Shown here in pieces: positions 56,808 through 64,000 of a DNA stretch of 64,000 nucleotides. How positions within the stretch are numbered: position 1 is the stretch's first letter; each line of letters starts with the position of its first letter. Both the position numbers and the translations under genes were made by a program. The notes under the pieces were generated by a model, which saw nothing but the letters and a program-made list of their open reading frames with translations, did not search any database and was not told the origin of the DNA. Origin of the DNA: Sphingobacterium faecale (GTDB taxonomy: Bacteria > Bacteroidota > Bacteroidia > Sphingobacteriales > Sphingobacteriaceae); NCBI RefSeq assembly GCF_016746095.1, contig NZ_JAERTY010000002.1, positions 248,001 through 312,000 of the forward strand. The letters are read 5' to 3'.

Positions 56808-58469
56808 ATGCTGGTACGATTAATAATTAAGAATTACGCGTTAATAGATAACCTGGATATTTCGTTTGATTGTGCACTAAATATTATCACAGGTGAGACG
56901 GGGGCTGGAAAATCAATATTAATGGGTGCTTTAGGCTTGATTTTGGGTAATAGGGTGGAAGGCCGTCCTTTTTTTAGCGAGGAAAAGAAATGTGTCATTG
57001 AAGCGTATTTCAATATTGCTGCTTATGGCTTGGAGCATTTTTTTGAAGAAGAAGACTTAGATTACGAAACCGAGACTATCATTCGGCGAGAAATTCTGTT
57101 GGATGGTAAATCGCGTGCATTTGTTAACGATTCCCCAGTTACGTTATCCATATTGAAGGCGTTAGGAGAAAAGTTGATCGATATTCATTCCCAGCATGCT
57201 GCTTTACAGATCAATACGGAAGATTTTCAATTATTTGTTCTGGATAGTCTAGCCGAAAATGAAGGACGGATGACCTCGTTTAGAGCGGAATTGAAGGAGC
57301 TACGGAGTTTGGACAAACAGCTCAAGTCGGTACAGGAAGAGCTGGATAGTGCAAATGCGGAGGCTGATTATAATCAGTTTTTATTTGACGAATTGGAGCG
57401 TGTGAATGTACAGCTTGATGAGGTCAAGGGATTGGAAGATGAGCAGCAGCAGTTGGAGCATGCTGAAGAAATAAAACGCGGGCTAAATGCTGCAGGCTAT
57501 TCCTTGTCGGAGGGTGAGGCTAATGTGATTTCACTTTTGAAGGATAGTGTAGGACAGGTGCAACATGTGACTCGCTACCTTAGTGGTGTTGAGGCTCTGA
57601 CTGAGCGAATGCAGAGTGCCCTGATTGAGCTCAAAGATATTGCTGACGAATTGGTTACGCAGGAGAGTGCGGTCAATTTGGATGAACAGCGCCTAGATGA
57701 AGTGAATAATCGTTTAAGCGAGATCTACGTTTTACAGAAAAAGCACCGTGTAGATTCTGAAAATGATCTGTTGCAGATTCGCCAACAATTAGAGACTAAG
57801 CTTCAGATGGTTTTAAACCAAGATCAGCTTGTAGAAGAACTTGCCCATAAACAGAAGGAGCAAATGCAAAGGGTACTACAGTTAGGACGCGATATCCATG
57901 AGAAGCGGGAAGCTATTATTCCGAAGGTGGAGATGGAGGTACAGCGAACACTGAATGCCGTAGGAATGCCTAATGCGCAATTGAAGATTGATTTACAATT
58001 GTTAGATGGTGATCGGATGAGTGTAAAGGGGCTAGATGCTGTACAATTTCTTTTCTCCGCAAATAAGGGGCAGGCTATGCAGGCTATTCATAAGGTGGCG
58101 TCTGGAGGAGAGCTGTCGCGGGTTATGTTGGCAATTAAGTCTTTGGTTGCAAAATCATCTGCTCTACCGACGATTATTTTTGATGAGATAGATACAGGTA
58201 TATCTGGTGAGGTAGCATTGCGCGTGGGAGAGGTAATGGATAGCTTGGCAGATCATATGCAAGTATTAGCGATCTCGCATTTACCACAAATCGCTTCAAA
58301 AGGAAAAGCGCACTTTAAAGTTTATAAAGAAGACCGTGGGAATAAGACCCAATCTAATATACAATTGTTGAATAAGGATGAGCGTGTTATGGAAATCGCA
58401 CAAATGTTGAGCGGAGCCAACCCTGGCGAAGCAGCATTACAGCACGCACGAGAGCTATTAAAGTCCTGA
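56808..58469 (+). CDS. recN: DNA repair protein RecN
   Basis: A 553-residue SMC-like ATPase in double-strand-break repair. Walker A GETGAGKSILMGALG (about 30-44), Q-loop region FVNDSPVTLSILKALG, a long central coiled coil (about 150-370), the signature KVASGGELSRVMLAIK and Walker B TIIFDEIDTGISGEVALRVG. The start MLVRLIIKNYALIDNL is typical. It ends 85 bp before the start of the 21-bp repeat array. Confidence 0.97.
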   Translation: MLVRLIIKNYALIDNLDISFDCALNIITGETGAGKSILMGALGLILGNRVEGRPFFSEEKKCVIEAYFNIAAYGLEHFFEEEDLDYETETIIRREILLDGKSRAFVNDSPVTLSILKALGEKLIDIHSQHAALQINTEDFQLFVLDSLAENEGRMTSFRAELKELRSLDKQLKSVQEELDSANAEADYNQFLFDELERVNVQLDEVKGLEDEQQQLEHAEEIKRGLNAAGYSLSEGEANVISLLKDSVGQVQHVTRYLSGVEALTERMQSALIELKDIADELVTQESAVNLDEQRLDEVNNRLSEIYVLQKKHRVDSENDLLQIRQQLETKLQMVLNQDQLVEELAHKQKEQMQRVLQLGRDIHEKREAIIPKVEMEVQRTLNAVGMPNAQLKIDLQLLDGDRMSVKGLDAVQFLFSANKGQAMQAIHKVASGGELSRVMLAIKSLVAKSSALPTIIFDEIDTGISGEVALRVGEVMDSLADHMQVLAISHLPQIASKGKAHFKVYKEDRGNKTQSNIQLLNKDERVMEIAQMLSGANPGEAALQHARELLKS

Positions 58470-58553
58470 GCATCTGCTTAGGACAATCTTACCCTGTTTT
58501 TTTAGTTATAAGTTCACCTGTAATTACCACAGCAGAACGAAATGTCTGTGGCA

Positions 58554-58966
58554 GATAGCTTATTTTCGATATCCTGAGTGTGAAGAACGATAGTGATTCT
58601 ACTTTGTACGCTAGGGTTGGGAAGATACACGTTAGAGCGTAGGCCTGCTGCGCTAGCACACAGACTATGCAAGCTAGTGAGCAGAGGAGGTGCGTTACTA
58701 CACGGATGCAAAGCGCTAGCCTGTCTATGCCCGTAGCAAGCGTACAGCGTAGACGGGCTAACGTCTAGACAACGCACACTAGCGTTTGTTCATGGGGAGC
58801 TAGCGTCCTGATTTTAATCGTGAGCGATTAGAAGCTCTATGCTAGCGTGTAGATTGTATACGCTAGCGTCTGGTCTGCGGGTGATAGCTTGTCAATTCGA
58901 ATAGCTAGTGTCTAGATTCTGTACGCTAGCGCCTAGCCTCCACACGCTAGCGTGCGGGAGTCGGTT
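58554..58966. repeat. Degenerate 21-bp tandem repeat array, CTAG-rich
   Basis: Eighteen consecutive units of exactly 21 bp start at 58589, 58610, 58631 and so on to 58946, with one weaker full unit (58568) and a 14-bp unit (58554) before them. Position 1-7 is GCTAGCG or a close variant, position 8-12 is often TCTAG, and position 19-21 is often TAC or CAC. At the best copies the junction reads ACGCTAGCGT, a 10-bp palindrome. No indel occurs over 378 bp. A minus-strand frame stays open through about eleven units but is stopped at others, so it is probably non-coding. Confidence 0.9.
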
Positions 58967-59172
58967 TTTTGCTTTTTTTTGTCGTTATAAAAGTCGGTTT
59001 TTGAAGTCGTTAAGGCTGTTTTTTGAGTGTTTTTCGCTGCTAAAATAGCGTGAAAAAGGTTTGGAAAACGGCAAAATGTTTTTTTGCACCCCCTTGATTT
59101 TGGCGGAAAAACAAACCTTTTGTATTTTATTTTTGTTATTGTTTTATCCAATTTTGGTAAGATAAAGTCCAT
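58967..59172. other. T-rich gene-free segment next to the array
   Basis: Long T and A tracts with the short repeat AGTCGGTTTTT at 58959 and 58992. Together with the array this makes an 810-bp gene-free interval between recN and the gene at 59281. No other element was recognised. Confidence 0.5.
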
Positions 59173-59220
59173 CTAGAATGGGACTGGAATTGGATGGGTA
59201 TTTCTACTTGATCATAAAAA

Positions 59221-59253
59221 TGCCCCCAAAAAGCATATAACCTTTTGGGGGCA
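59221..59253 (-). terminator. Terminator of the lipoprotein gene at 59281
   Basis: TGCCCCCAAAA and TTTTGGGGGCA form a perfect 11-bp stem. On the minus strand it is followed by TTTTTAT. Confidence 0.85.
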
Positions 59254-59280
59254 GTGTAAAATGATAGTCTTTTTAGAGCC

Positions 59281-59700
59281 TTATTCTACCCAATCAGCGT
59301 CTGTTAATGAAACTTTGAAGAATACCTTATCAGGTGGACTGATTGTCACACCGTTGTCCATTATTGGATCTTCTAAATAAACACGGACACTGCCAAGCTT
59401 ATAGTTGAATGAATAGGATATACCATCGATAGTTGCAGGAATAGCGTCGTAACTCTTTTCTCCATCTTGACTCATAGCAAGTGTTACAATACCTTGATCC
59501 ATATAGTAAGCATTCAATTCTTTGACAGACAGCTCAACATATAGACGATTGCTAGATTCCCTTTTCCAATCACCAAATACTCTTTCGTATATCATAGTCT
59601 GGCTAGGGACAAAATTATTTGTAATGTACTCTTTTGTACAAGAATTAAGCGTAACGAGGGATGCCCCTGCTATCGCAAATGCTAGTAATAATCGTTTCAT
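59281..59700 (-). CDS. Small lipoprotein of unknown function
   Basis: A 139-residue protein with a lipoprotein signal (MKRLLLAFAIAGASLVTLNSC, cysteine at 21). The mature part is short and beta-rich (NRLYVELSVKELNAYYMDQG, later SVRVYLEDPIMDNG) with an acidic end. I do not recognise the family. It is monocistronic, with its own terminator, and flanked on the 3' side by the gene-free repeat region. Confidence 0.75.
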   Translation of the reverse strand: MKRLLLAFAIAGASLVTLNSCTKEYITNNFVPSQTMIYERVFGDWKRESSNRLYVELSVKELNAYYMDQGIVTLAMSQDGEKSYDAIPATIDGISYSFNYKLGSVRVYLEDPIMDNGVTISPPDKVFFKVSLTDADWVE

Positions 59701-59812
59701 ATTTTCAAATTAGTTTCCATGTTAAACAATCGATTTCTTTTTTCTATTTATAAAGATAAGACACTACAAGTCTTTAATCGTTTAATCTAAGCAAAAATAT
59801 TGCCATAAAAGA

Positions 59813-59859
59813 ATAAGGCCCTAGATTTACCCTATGAGCAGGTCATTCTAGTGCCTTAT
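59813..59859 (-). terminator. Possible terminator of the lipoprotein gene at 59872
   Basis: ATAAGGCCCTAGA and TCTAGTGCCTTAT pair over 13 bp with one mismatch and a 21-nt loop. The T-tract on the minus side (CTTTTAT) is weak. Confidence 0.45.
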
Positions 59860-59871
59860 ATAGTATGTTGA

Positions 59872-60684
59872 TTATTCCGCAATAAGCTTTATTTTCCGCT
59901 CTACAGAAACATTATCGCCGGTCAATGCATTACCGTCTTTATCAATTAGTGTGAGTTTTATAACGTTTTCGCCTAAGGGTAGGTTCAGAATTTCATAAGG
60001 AGTCCATTGATCTAATAAAAATTCTTGACCGTTAATATCTGCCTTGATTTTATTCCCGTCGGCTGCCAACCTGGTGTTCTCAATAAAAAAGTCTAATAGG
60101 ATAGTTTTGGTGTCAGTACCCTTATATTCCCCTTTGGGACGGCTATAGAATAATGAAGGCTCTGTGACCTCCGGTAGCTCCTCAATTTTTGCGTCTGCAT
60201 TGACTTTAAACTTTAGCAATTTCGACGCATCAACTGTTTTGATCGATTCATGAAATGACCTAGATAGAAAGGACATTAAGTAATGCTCCGAGTTGAGTGC
60301 TACGGTAACGCTATGCTCTGGTTTGTACAGCGCAGCATAGGGAGTATTATCTAGAATGAAGTGTATATGTTGGCCCTCATGTGAGTTCGCCATATTGTGG
60401 GTATGGGCCGTCTGTTCGGTCAGATTGAAGTTGTGTACGTTATATTTTACAGTGACTTTTGCGGAGTCACTACCGACTTTTTCTCCCGTTATGCTGGCTA
60501 TGCTCAAAGTCGCTCCTGGAAAATCCTTTGCATGAGCAATAGGATTTACGGCTATAGCACCGACTGTATCTTTGAGTAGCGTACTATCTTTGACTTCACC
60601 GTCCGTGTTTTTTGTGGGTCCATTACAGGCACTAAAGGAAGCTAGTAATGTCAGTGCTGTAATGCTACATATCCAATTTTTCAT
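59872..60684 (-). CDS. Exported lipoprotein of unknown function
   Basis: About 270 residues. ATG 60684 gives a clean lipoprotein signal (MKNWICSITALTLLASFSAC); the longer reading from 60795 adds 37 residues with no signal and overlaps the hemL terminator. The mature part holds two beta domains. The first contains YNVHNFNLTEQTAHTHNMAN and GQHIHFILDNTPYAALY, where clustered histidines (HTHN, HIH) could bind a metal. The second contains KTILLDFFIENTRLAADGNK and ends VERKIKLIAE. Similar proteins exist in the group, but I know no function. Confidence 0.8.
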   Translation of the reverse strand: MKNWICSITALTLLASFSACNGPTKNTDGEVKDSTLLKDTVGAIAVNPIAHAKDFPGATLSIASITGEKVGSDSAKVTVKYNVHNFNLTEQTAHTHNMANSHEGQHIHFILDNTPYAALYKPEHSVTVALNSEHYLMSFLSRSFHESIKTVDASKLLKFKVNADAKIEELPEVTEPSLFYSRPKGEYKGTDTKTILLDFFIENTRLAADGNKIKADINGQEFLLDQWTPYEILNLPLGENVIKLTLIDKDGNALTGDNVSVERKIKLIAE

Positions 60685-60763
60685 AATATTAACGTTTATG
60701 TGTGAATTTAATGTAACGTATACAACAGTTGAATTGTCGTATTTGTTTTGAGGGACAAAAAAA

Positions 60764-60789
60764 CAGGCTTCCTTCGTGAAGGAAGCCTG
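60764..60789 (-). terminator. Terminator of the haem operon
   Basis: CAGGCTTCCTT / AAGGAAGCCTG, perfect 11-bp stem with a CGTG loop. On the minus strand GTTTTTTT follows directly. It lies 21 bp after the hemL stop. Confidence 0.92.
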
Positions 60790-60810
60790 CTTCATGCTTT
60801 TTAAATTTGG

Positions 60811-62121
60811 TTATGCTTCAAAAGCAATCAGTAAAGAATCTTTGATTGCAGCTAGAGCCATCGCTAAGTCGGCTTCTGTATGTGCTGCGGATATAAATCC
60901 TACTTCATAGCCCGATGGGCCAAAATATATTCCTCTATTGAGCAACTCACGGTGCATTTTTTTATAGTACAACATGGAGTTCGGATCGATCTGATCCGCA
61001 CGCTGTATGCGTTCTGAAGTTGCAAAGGCAAACCAAAAGATCGAACCTACTGTAAATATCTTTACATCAAGTTGCTTTTCGGTAATAAACGATTGAATTT
61101 CATTAACGAAATCCTGTGTTGTCTGTTCTAGTTTTTCATAGAATCCAGGCTGCGACAATATCCGCAAAGCTGCTATCCCTGCTGCCATAGCCACTGGATT
61201 GCCCGATAGTGTCCCCGCTTGGTAAACATTCCCATCAGGAGATATGTTTGACATGATTTCGGAGGATGCTCCGTAAGCTCCCACAGGCATACCACCACCG
61301 ATGATCTTACCGTAAGTAATGATGTCGGGTTGTATGTCGTAATATTTTGCAGCACCTTCAAAACCTAAGCGAAAGCCGGTTATAACCTCGTCAAAAATTA
61401 ATAAAGCACCATTGTCTTTTGTTATTTTTCGCAAGAATTGGATATAGTCTTTGTCTTGGATAAGCAGTCCATTGTTGGCCGGAATACCCTCGATTATTAC
61501 TGTAGCAATCTGGTCTTTGAAGTCAGAGAAGACCTTCTCTAGTGCTTCTTTATCATTTAGAGCAATTACGATTGTCTCGTCGGCAAATGCTTTGGGTACT
61601 CCAGCAGAAGAGGTTTCTCCAAAGGTGACCAGACCTGATCCCGCCTTTACAAGAAGTGAATCGGAGTGACCGTGATAACAGCCTTCGAATTTGACGATTT
61701 TACTTCTGTTGGTATAACCACGCGCTAGCCTTATTGCAGACATAACCGCTTCAGTGCCTGAACTAACGAAGCGTATCTTCTCTATATATTTATTGTGTGT
61801 TAATATCAGGTCGGCAAGTTCGTTTTCGAGACGGGTAGGAGCTCCAAAGCTCAAACCTTTACCCAACTGGGCTTTTACCGCTTCACGGATTTGTGAATTA
61901 TTATGTCCTAAGATCAAAGGACCCCAAGAGCAGCAGAAGTCAATGAACTCGTTGTTGTCCGCATCCCAGAGACGCGAACCATCACCGCGTTCAATAAATA
62001 ATGGACTACCGTATACGGATTTAAACGCACGTACAGGAGAGTTGACCCCTCCAGGAAAGTAATTTTTAGCCTTCTCAAAAAGTTGAGCCGATTTCTCTCT
62101 TGATATATCTTTTGTCGCCAT
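60811..62121 (-). CDS. hemL: Glutamate-1-semialdehyde 2,1-aminomutase
   Basis: A 436-residue PLP enzyme that makes 5-aminolevulinate in the C5 haem pathway. ATG 62121 (MATKDISREKSAQLFEKAK) is chosen; a longer reading would overlap hemB and add 48 unmatched residues. Conserved parts: YFPGGVNSPVRAFKSV, RFVSSGTEAVMSAIRLARG, FEGCYHGHSDSLLVKAGSG, LLIFDEVITGFRLG and the PLP lysine in ITYGKIIGGGMPVGAYG. Last gene of the haem unit, 29 bp after hemB. Confidence 0.97.
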   Translation of the reverse strand: MATKDISREKSAQLFEKAKNYFPGGVNSPVRAFKSVYGSPLFIERGDGSRLWDADNNEFIDFCCSWGPLILGHNNSQIREAVKAQLGKGLSFGAPTRLENELADLILTHNKYIEKIRFVSSGTEAVMSAIRLARGYTNRSKIVKFEGCYHGHSDSLLVKAGSGLVTFGETSSAGVPKAFADETIVIALNDKEALEKVFSDFKDQIATVIIEGIPANNGLLIQDKDYIQFLRKITKDNGALLIFDEVITGFRLGFEGAAKYYDIQPDIITYGKIIGGGMPVGAYGASSEIMSNISPDGNVYQAGTLSGNPVAMAAGIAALRILSQPGFYEKLEQTTQDFVNEIQSFITEKQLDVKIFTVGSIFWFAFATSERIQRADQIDPNSMLYYKKMHRELLNRGIYFGPSGYEVGFISAAHTEADLAMALAAIKDSLLIAFEA

Positions 62122-62150
62122 AACGTTATTAAGAGTTTGTTTTTTCTGAT

Positions 62151-63122
62151 CTATTTTACCCAGCCCTTTTCTATGACCTCTTTTGCATGATAGGTCAATA
62201 TAGAGGTTGCTCCAGCACGACGGAAACTTAATATTGTTTCCATAATCACAGCTTCTGAAAGCCATCCATTTGCTATCGCTGCTTTAAGCATAGCATATTC
62301 TCCCGATACATTATAGGCAGCTATCGGCAGGTCAAAATTGTCATGCAACAGCTTGATGATATCTAAGTAAGGAAGACCTGGTTTCACCATAAGAAAATCC
62401 GCCCCTTCTTCCATATCCAATTGAGCCTCGATGAGCGCTTCTCTGCTGTTTGCAGGATTCATCTGATAGGTTTTTTTATCTCCCTTTTTAGGAGCAGAAC
62501 CTAAGGCGTCACGGAATGGACCGTAGTACGCTGAAGCATACTTCGCCGTATAGGACATTAGGGAGACATCGGTATACCCATTTGAATCCAGAATTTCTCT
62601 GATATAGCCGATTCGTCCGTCCATCATATCGGAAGGAGCTATAATATCAGCTCCAGATTGGGCATGGGCTAGTGCCATTTTACCTAAAACCTCTAGTGTC
62701 TCATCGTTTAAGATTTCGCCATCTTTAACGATACCATCATGACCATCTGAGCTATAAGGATCCATGGCTACGTCTGTAACGACACAGGCTTCCGGAAAAT
62801 TAGTTTTGACGGCCTCAATTGCTCGCAAATAAAGGGTGCCTTCTCGATAACTCTCTGTTGCATATTTGTCTTTTAAGGACTCTTCAACAGCAGGAAAGAG
62901 ATCAAAAGCCTTTAAACCTAGTTTTAAGCAACTTTCTACTTCTCTCAATAAATTATCTATCGAATACCGAAAGATACCCGGCATAGATTTTACTTCTGAT
63001 TTTTGGTTTTCACCATCTATGATAAATAGGGGAAAGATTAAATTGGCTGATGACACATGTGTTTCCTGTATCATATCACGGATGATAGGAGACTTCCGAT
63101 TTCTTCTAGGACGTTTTAACAT
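62151..63122 (-). CDS. hemB: Porphobilinogen synthase (delta-aminolevulinic acid dehydratase)
   Basis: A 323-residue enzyme that condenses two 5-aminolevulinates into porphobilinogen. The active-site lysines fall in SYTAKYASAYYGPFRDA and FLMVKPGLPYLDI. VVTDVAMDPYSSDGHDGIV lacks the cysteine-rich zinc site of some homologues (it has Asp/Ser positions), which suggests a magnesium-dependent type. It acts directly after HemL, although the gene order places it before hemL. Confidence 0.97.
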   Translation of the reverse strand: MLKRPRRNRKSPIIRDMIQETHVSSANLIFPLFIIDGENQKSEVKSMPGIFRYSIDNLLREVESCLKLGLKAFDLFPAVEESLKDKYATESYREGTLYLRAIEAVKTNFPEACVVTDVAMDPYSSDGHDGIVKDGEILNDETLEVLGKMALAHAQSGADIIAPSDMMDGRIGYIREILDSNGYTDVSLMSYTAKYASAYYGPFRDALGSAPKKGDKKTYQMNPANSREALIEAQLDMEEGADFLMVKPGLPYLDIIKLLHDNFDLPIAAYNVSGEYAMLKAAIANGWLSEAVIMETILSFRRAGATSILTYHAKEVIEKGWVK

Positions 63123-63177
63123 TTTTCTTTTACTTCTTACTCTTTGTTTTTGCTCTTTACTCCTTATTCATTAACGA

Positions 63178-64000
63178 TTAATAATCAATTCCAAATATTG
63201 CCTCAGCAAGTCCCATTTCATCTGGTGAAAAGGGAAGGGTGTAAGGAAGTCCCATTTTCTCTATAGCCTGTGCTGTTGAGTAGCCAATACATATTATTTT
63301 TTGATCAGGATCTGCTAGATTTTCTTTGAAATATGCCTCCACGTTGCTTGGACTGGTGAATACTAATACTTGGGCATTAGATTTATCAACGTTCTCCTCC
63401 AGAACCGTTTCGTAGATAGGCATGTCAATAATCTGCGTATTAGGAGTTAAGGCCTTTTGGATACTCTGTAAGGAATCTTTAGCTCTCGGAATAAGCACGG
63501 TCTGTCCATCGACCAACTGTGCAAATTCTTGGGCTATGGCTTCTGTGCTAATACCAAGATCATCTCCCGAAAAGTCGGCTACCCGACCAAATTTCCGAAG
63601 AGTAGATTCTGATCCTCTTCCTAATACGGCTATTTTTGTTTTTTTTAGAATATAAGGATCTAAAGCAAAGAAATGCTCAATCGCATTTTTACTATTAAAA
63701 AAAATCCAATCAGCTCTTTTTAAAATAAAGGAATCCAGGACATTGATCGTAGGATATATCCTTATTAAGGATCGCGCATCGATGTCTATCTGATGTTTTT
63801 TCAGGTATCGCGCTAGGTAAGAGTTCTCGTCTAAATCTCTAGTTATAAATAAAGAAGAAGGTAGTTTTCTTGACCTATCATACTTTTTGAAGATGGTTTC
63901 GGCCATTCCTTCTGTAGTTTCGGCCTGTAGGTATAAACGGTCAGGAAAGTCTTCGTTGTCTTTAGCGATGGAGGTCCATGATTCATACTTGCCATCGCGT
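63178..64000 (-). CDS. Porphobilinogen deaminase/uroporphyrinogen-III synthase fusion (5' end outside window)
   Basis: The C-terminal 240 residues, starting near 63906, are a uroporphyrinogen-III synthase: SSLFITRDLDENSYLARYLK, then DWIFFNSKNAIEHFF, AVLGRGSESTLRKFG, LVFTSPSNVEAYF and ICIGYSTAQAIEKMG. The reading frame stays open from 63906 to the window edge, and the 31 extra codons (RDGKYESWTSIAKDNEDF, then DRLYLQAETTEG) look like the C-terminal part of hydroxymethylbilane synthase (HemC). I therefore read a HemC-HemD fusion that makes uroporphyrinogen III from porphobilinogen. It is the first visible gene of the haem unit, 56 bp before hemB. A separate hemD starting at 63906 remains possible. 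Confidence 0.8.
   Translation of the reverse strand, partial: RDGKYESWTSIAKDNEDFPDRLYLQAETTEGMAETIFKKYDRSRKLPSSLFITRDLDENSYLARYLKKHQIDIDARSLIRIYPTINVLDSFILKRADWIFFNSKNAIEHFFALDPYILKKTKIAVLGRGSESTLRKFGRVADFSGDDLGISTEAIAQEFAQLVDGQTVLIPRAKDSLQSIQKALTPNTQIIDMPIYETVLEENVDKSNAQVLVFTSPSNVEAYFKENLADPDQKIICIGYSTAQAIEKMGLPYTLPFSPDEMGLAEAIFGIDY

Noticed and set aside
58514..58777. Minus-strand ORF of 87 codons through the repeat array
   Set aside because: It follows the 21-bp period as heptads, but the same frame is stopped in neighbouring units (for example near 58799 and 58883). It has no plausible start context and overlaps non-coding repeat DNA.
58554..58966. CRISPR array
   Set aside because: Units are contiguous 21-bp degenerate repeats, with no separate spacers of 25-40 bp and no cas genes in the window.
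58933..59172. Minus-strand ORF of 79 codons in the T-rich segment
   Set aside because: Composition reflects homopolymer runs and it ends inside the repeat array. No family resemblance was seen. It could be a conserved small protein, but the sequence alone does not support it.
58470..59280. Replication origin based on iteron-like repeats
   Set aside because: No DnaA-box cluster, dnaA gene or plasmid initiator gene is nearby. The comparison with iterons is kept only as an analogy.

Overview
The window looks like chromosomal DNA from a member of the Bacteroidota, most likely the Sphingobacteriaceae (Sphingobacterium-like). The evidence is the promoter elements of the form TTTG-N18/20-TAnnTTTG, tRNA genes without an encoded CCA end, a DUF4835/PorD-type gene, clusters of double-module MacB/FtsX permeases, DUF4397 and MuiA-type proteins, and a split transketolase. 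The sequence is moderately AT-rich. No rRNA, CRISPR, phage or insertion-sequence genes were seen.

Layout. Positions 1-23.6 kb hold an efflux/ABC locus. Six large FtsX/MacB-type permeases (the first cut by the window edge), one LolD/MacB-type ATPase and a HlyD-type adaptor lie on the minus strand. A TolC-type channel, a sigma-54-type response regulator and its histidine kinase lie on the plus strand. The divergent adaptor/tolC spacer carries two dyad sites 21 bp apart, placed symmetrically between two TGGCAC -24 elements. A second pair of the same dyads, again 21 bp apart, precedes the distant group of three permeases. This suggests that one two-component system controls both transcription units. 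Between the permease groups (7.2-10.05 kb) sits an accessory patch: a small XRE-type regulator, a divergent unknown gene, several perfect palindromes, and a DUF4143-type ATPase. Flanking this ATPase are two 83-bp copies of a permease 3' end.

23.7-25.9 kb holds a GyrI-like protein, a shortened methyltransferase-family protein and a BamA/TamA-like outer-membrane barrel. 26.1-39.9 kb is the classical translation/transcription block: tRNA-Thr, Tyr, Gly, Thr, tuf, tRNA-Trp, secE, nusG, rplKAJL, rpoBC. It has three recognisable promoters, and hairpins between rplL/rpoB and rpoB/rpoC. 40.0-43.0 kb is a D-mannonate module (SDR oxidoreductase, uxuA, LacI regulator) with a LacI-type operator candidate. 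43.1-46.5 kb is a lolA-ftsK pair. 46.6-51.1 kb holds a DUF4397 lipoprotein and a transketolase - ECF sigma - anti-sigma-like operon. 51.2-58.5 kb holds MuiA-like, M28 peptidase, SprT-like, PorD-like and recN genes.

58.47-59.28 kb is gene-free and contains the most unusual feature: about 18 consecutive degenerate repeats of exactly 21 bp, built on a GCTAGCG core with a palindromic ACGCTAGCGT centre. After it come two lipoproteins of unknown function and a haem operon (hemCD fusion, hemB, hemL) that runs off the right edge.

The strongest candidates for something undescribed are the 21-bp CTAG-rich array after recN, and the permease regulon with phased dyad enhancer sites at two separate promoters.
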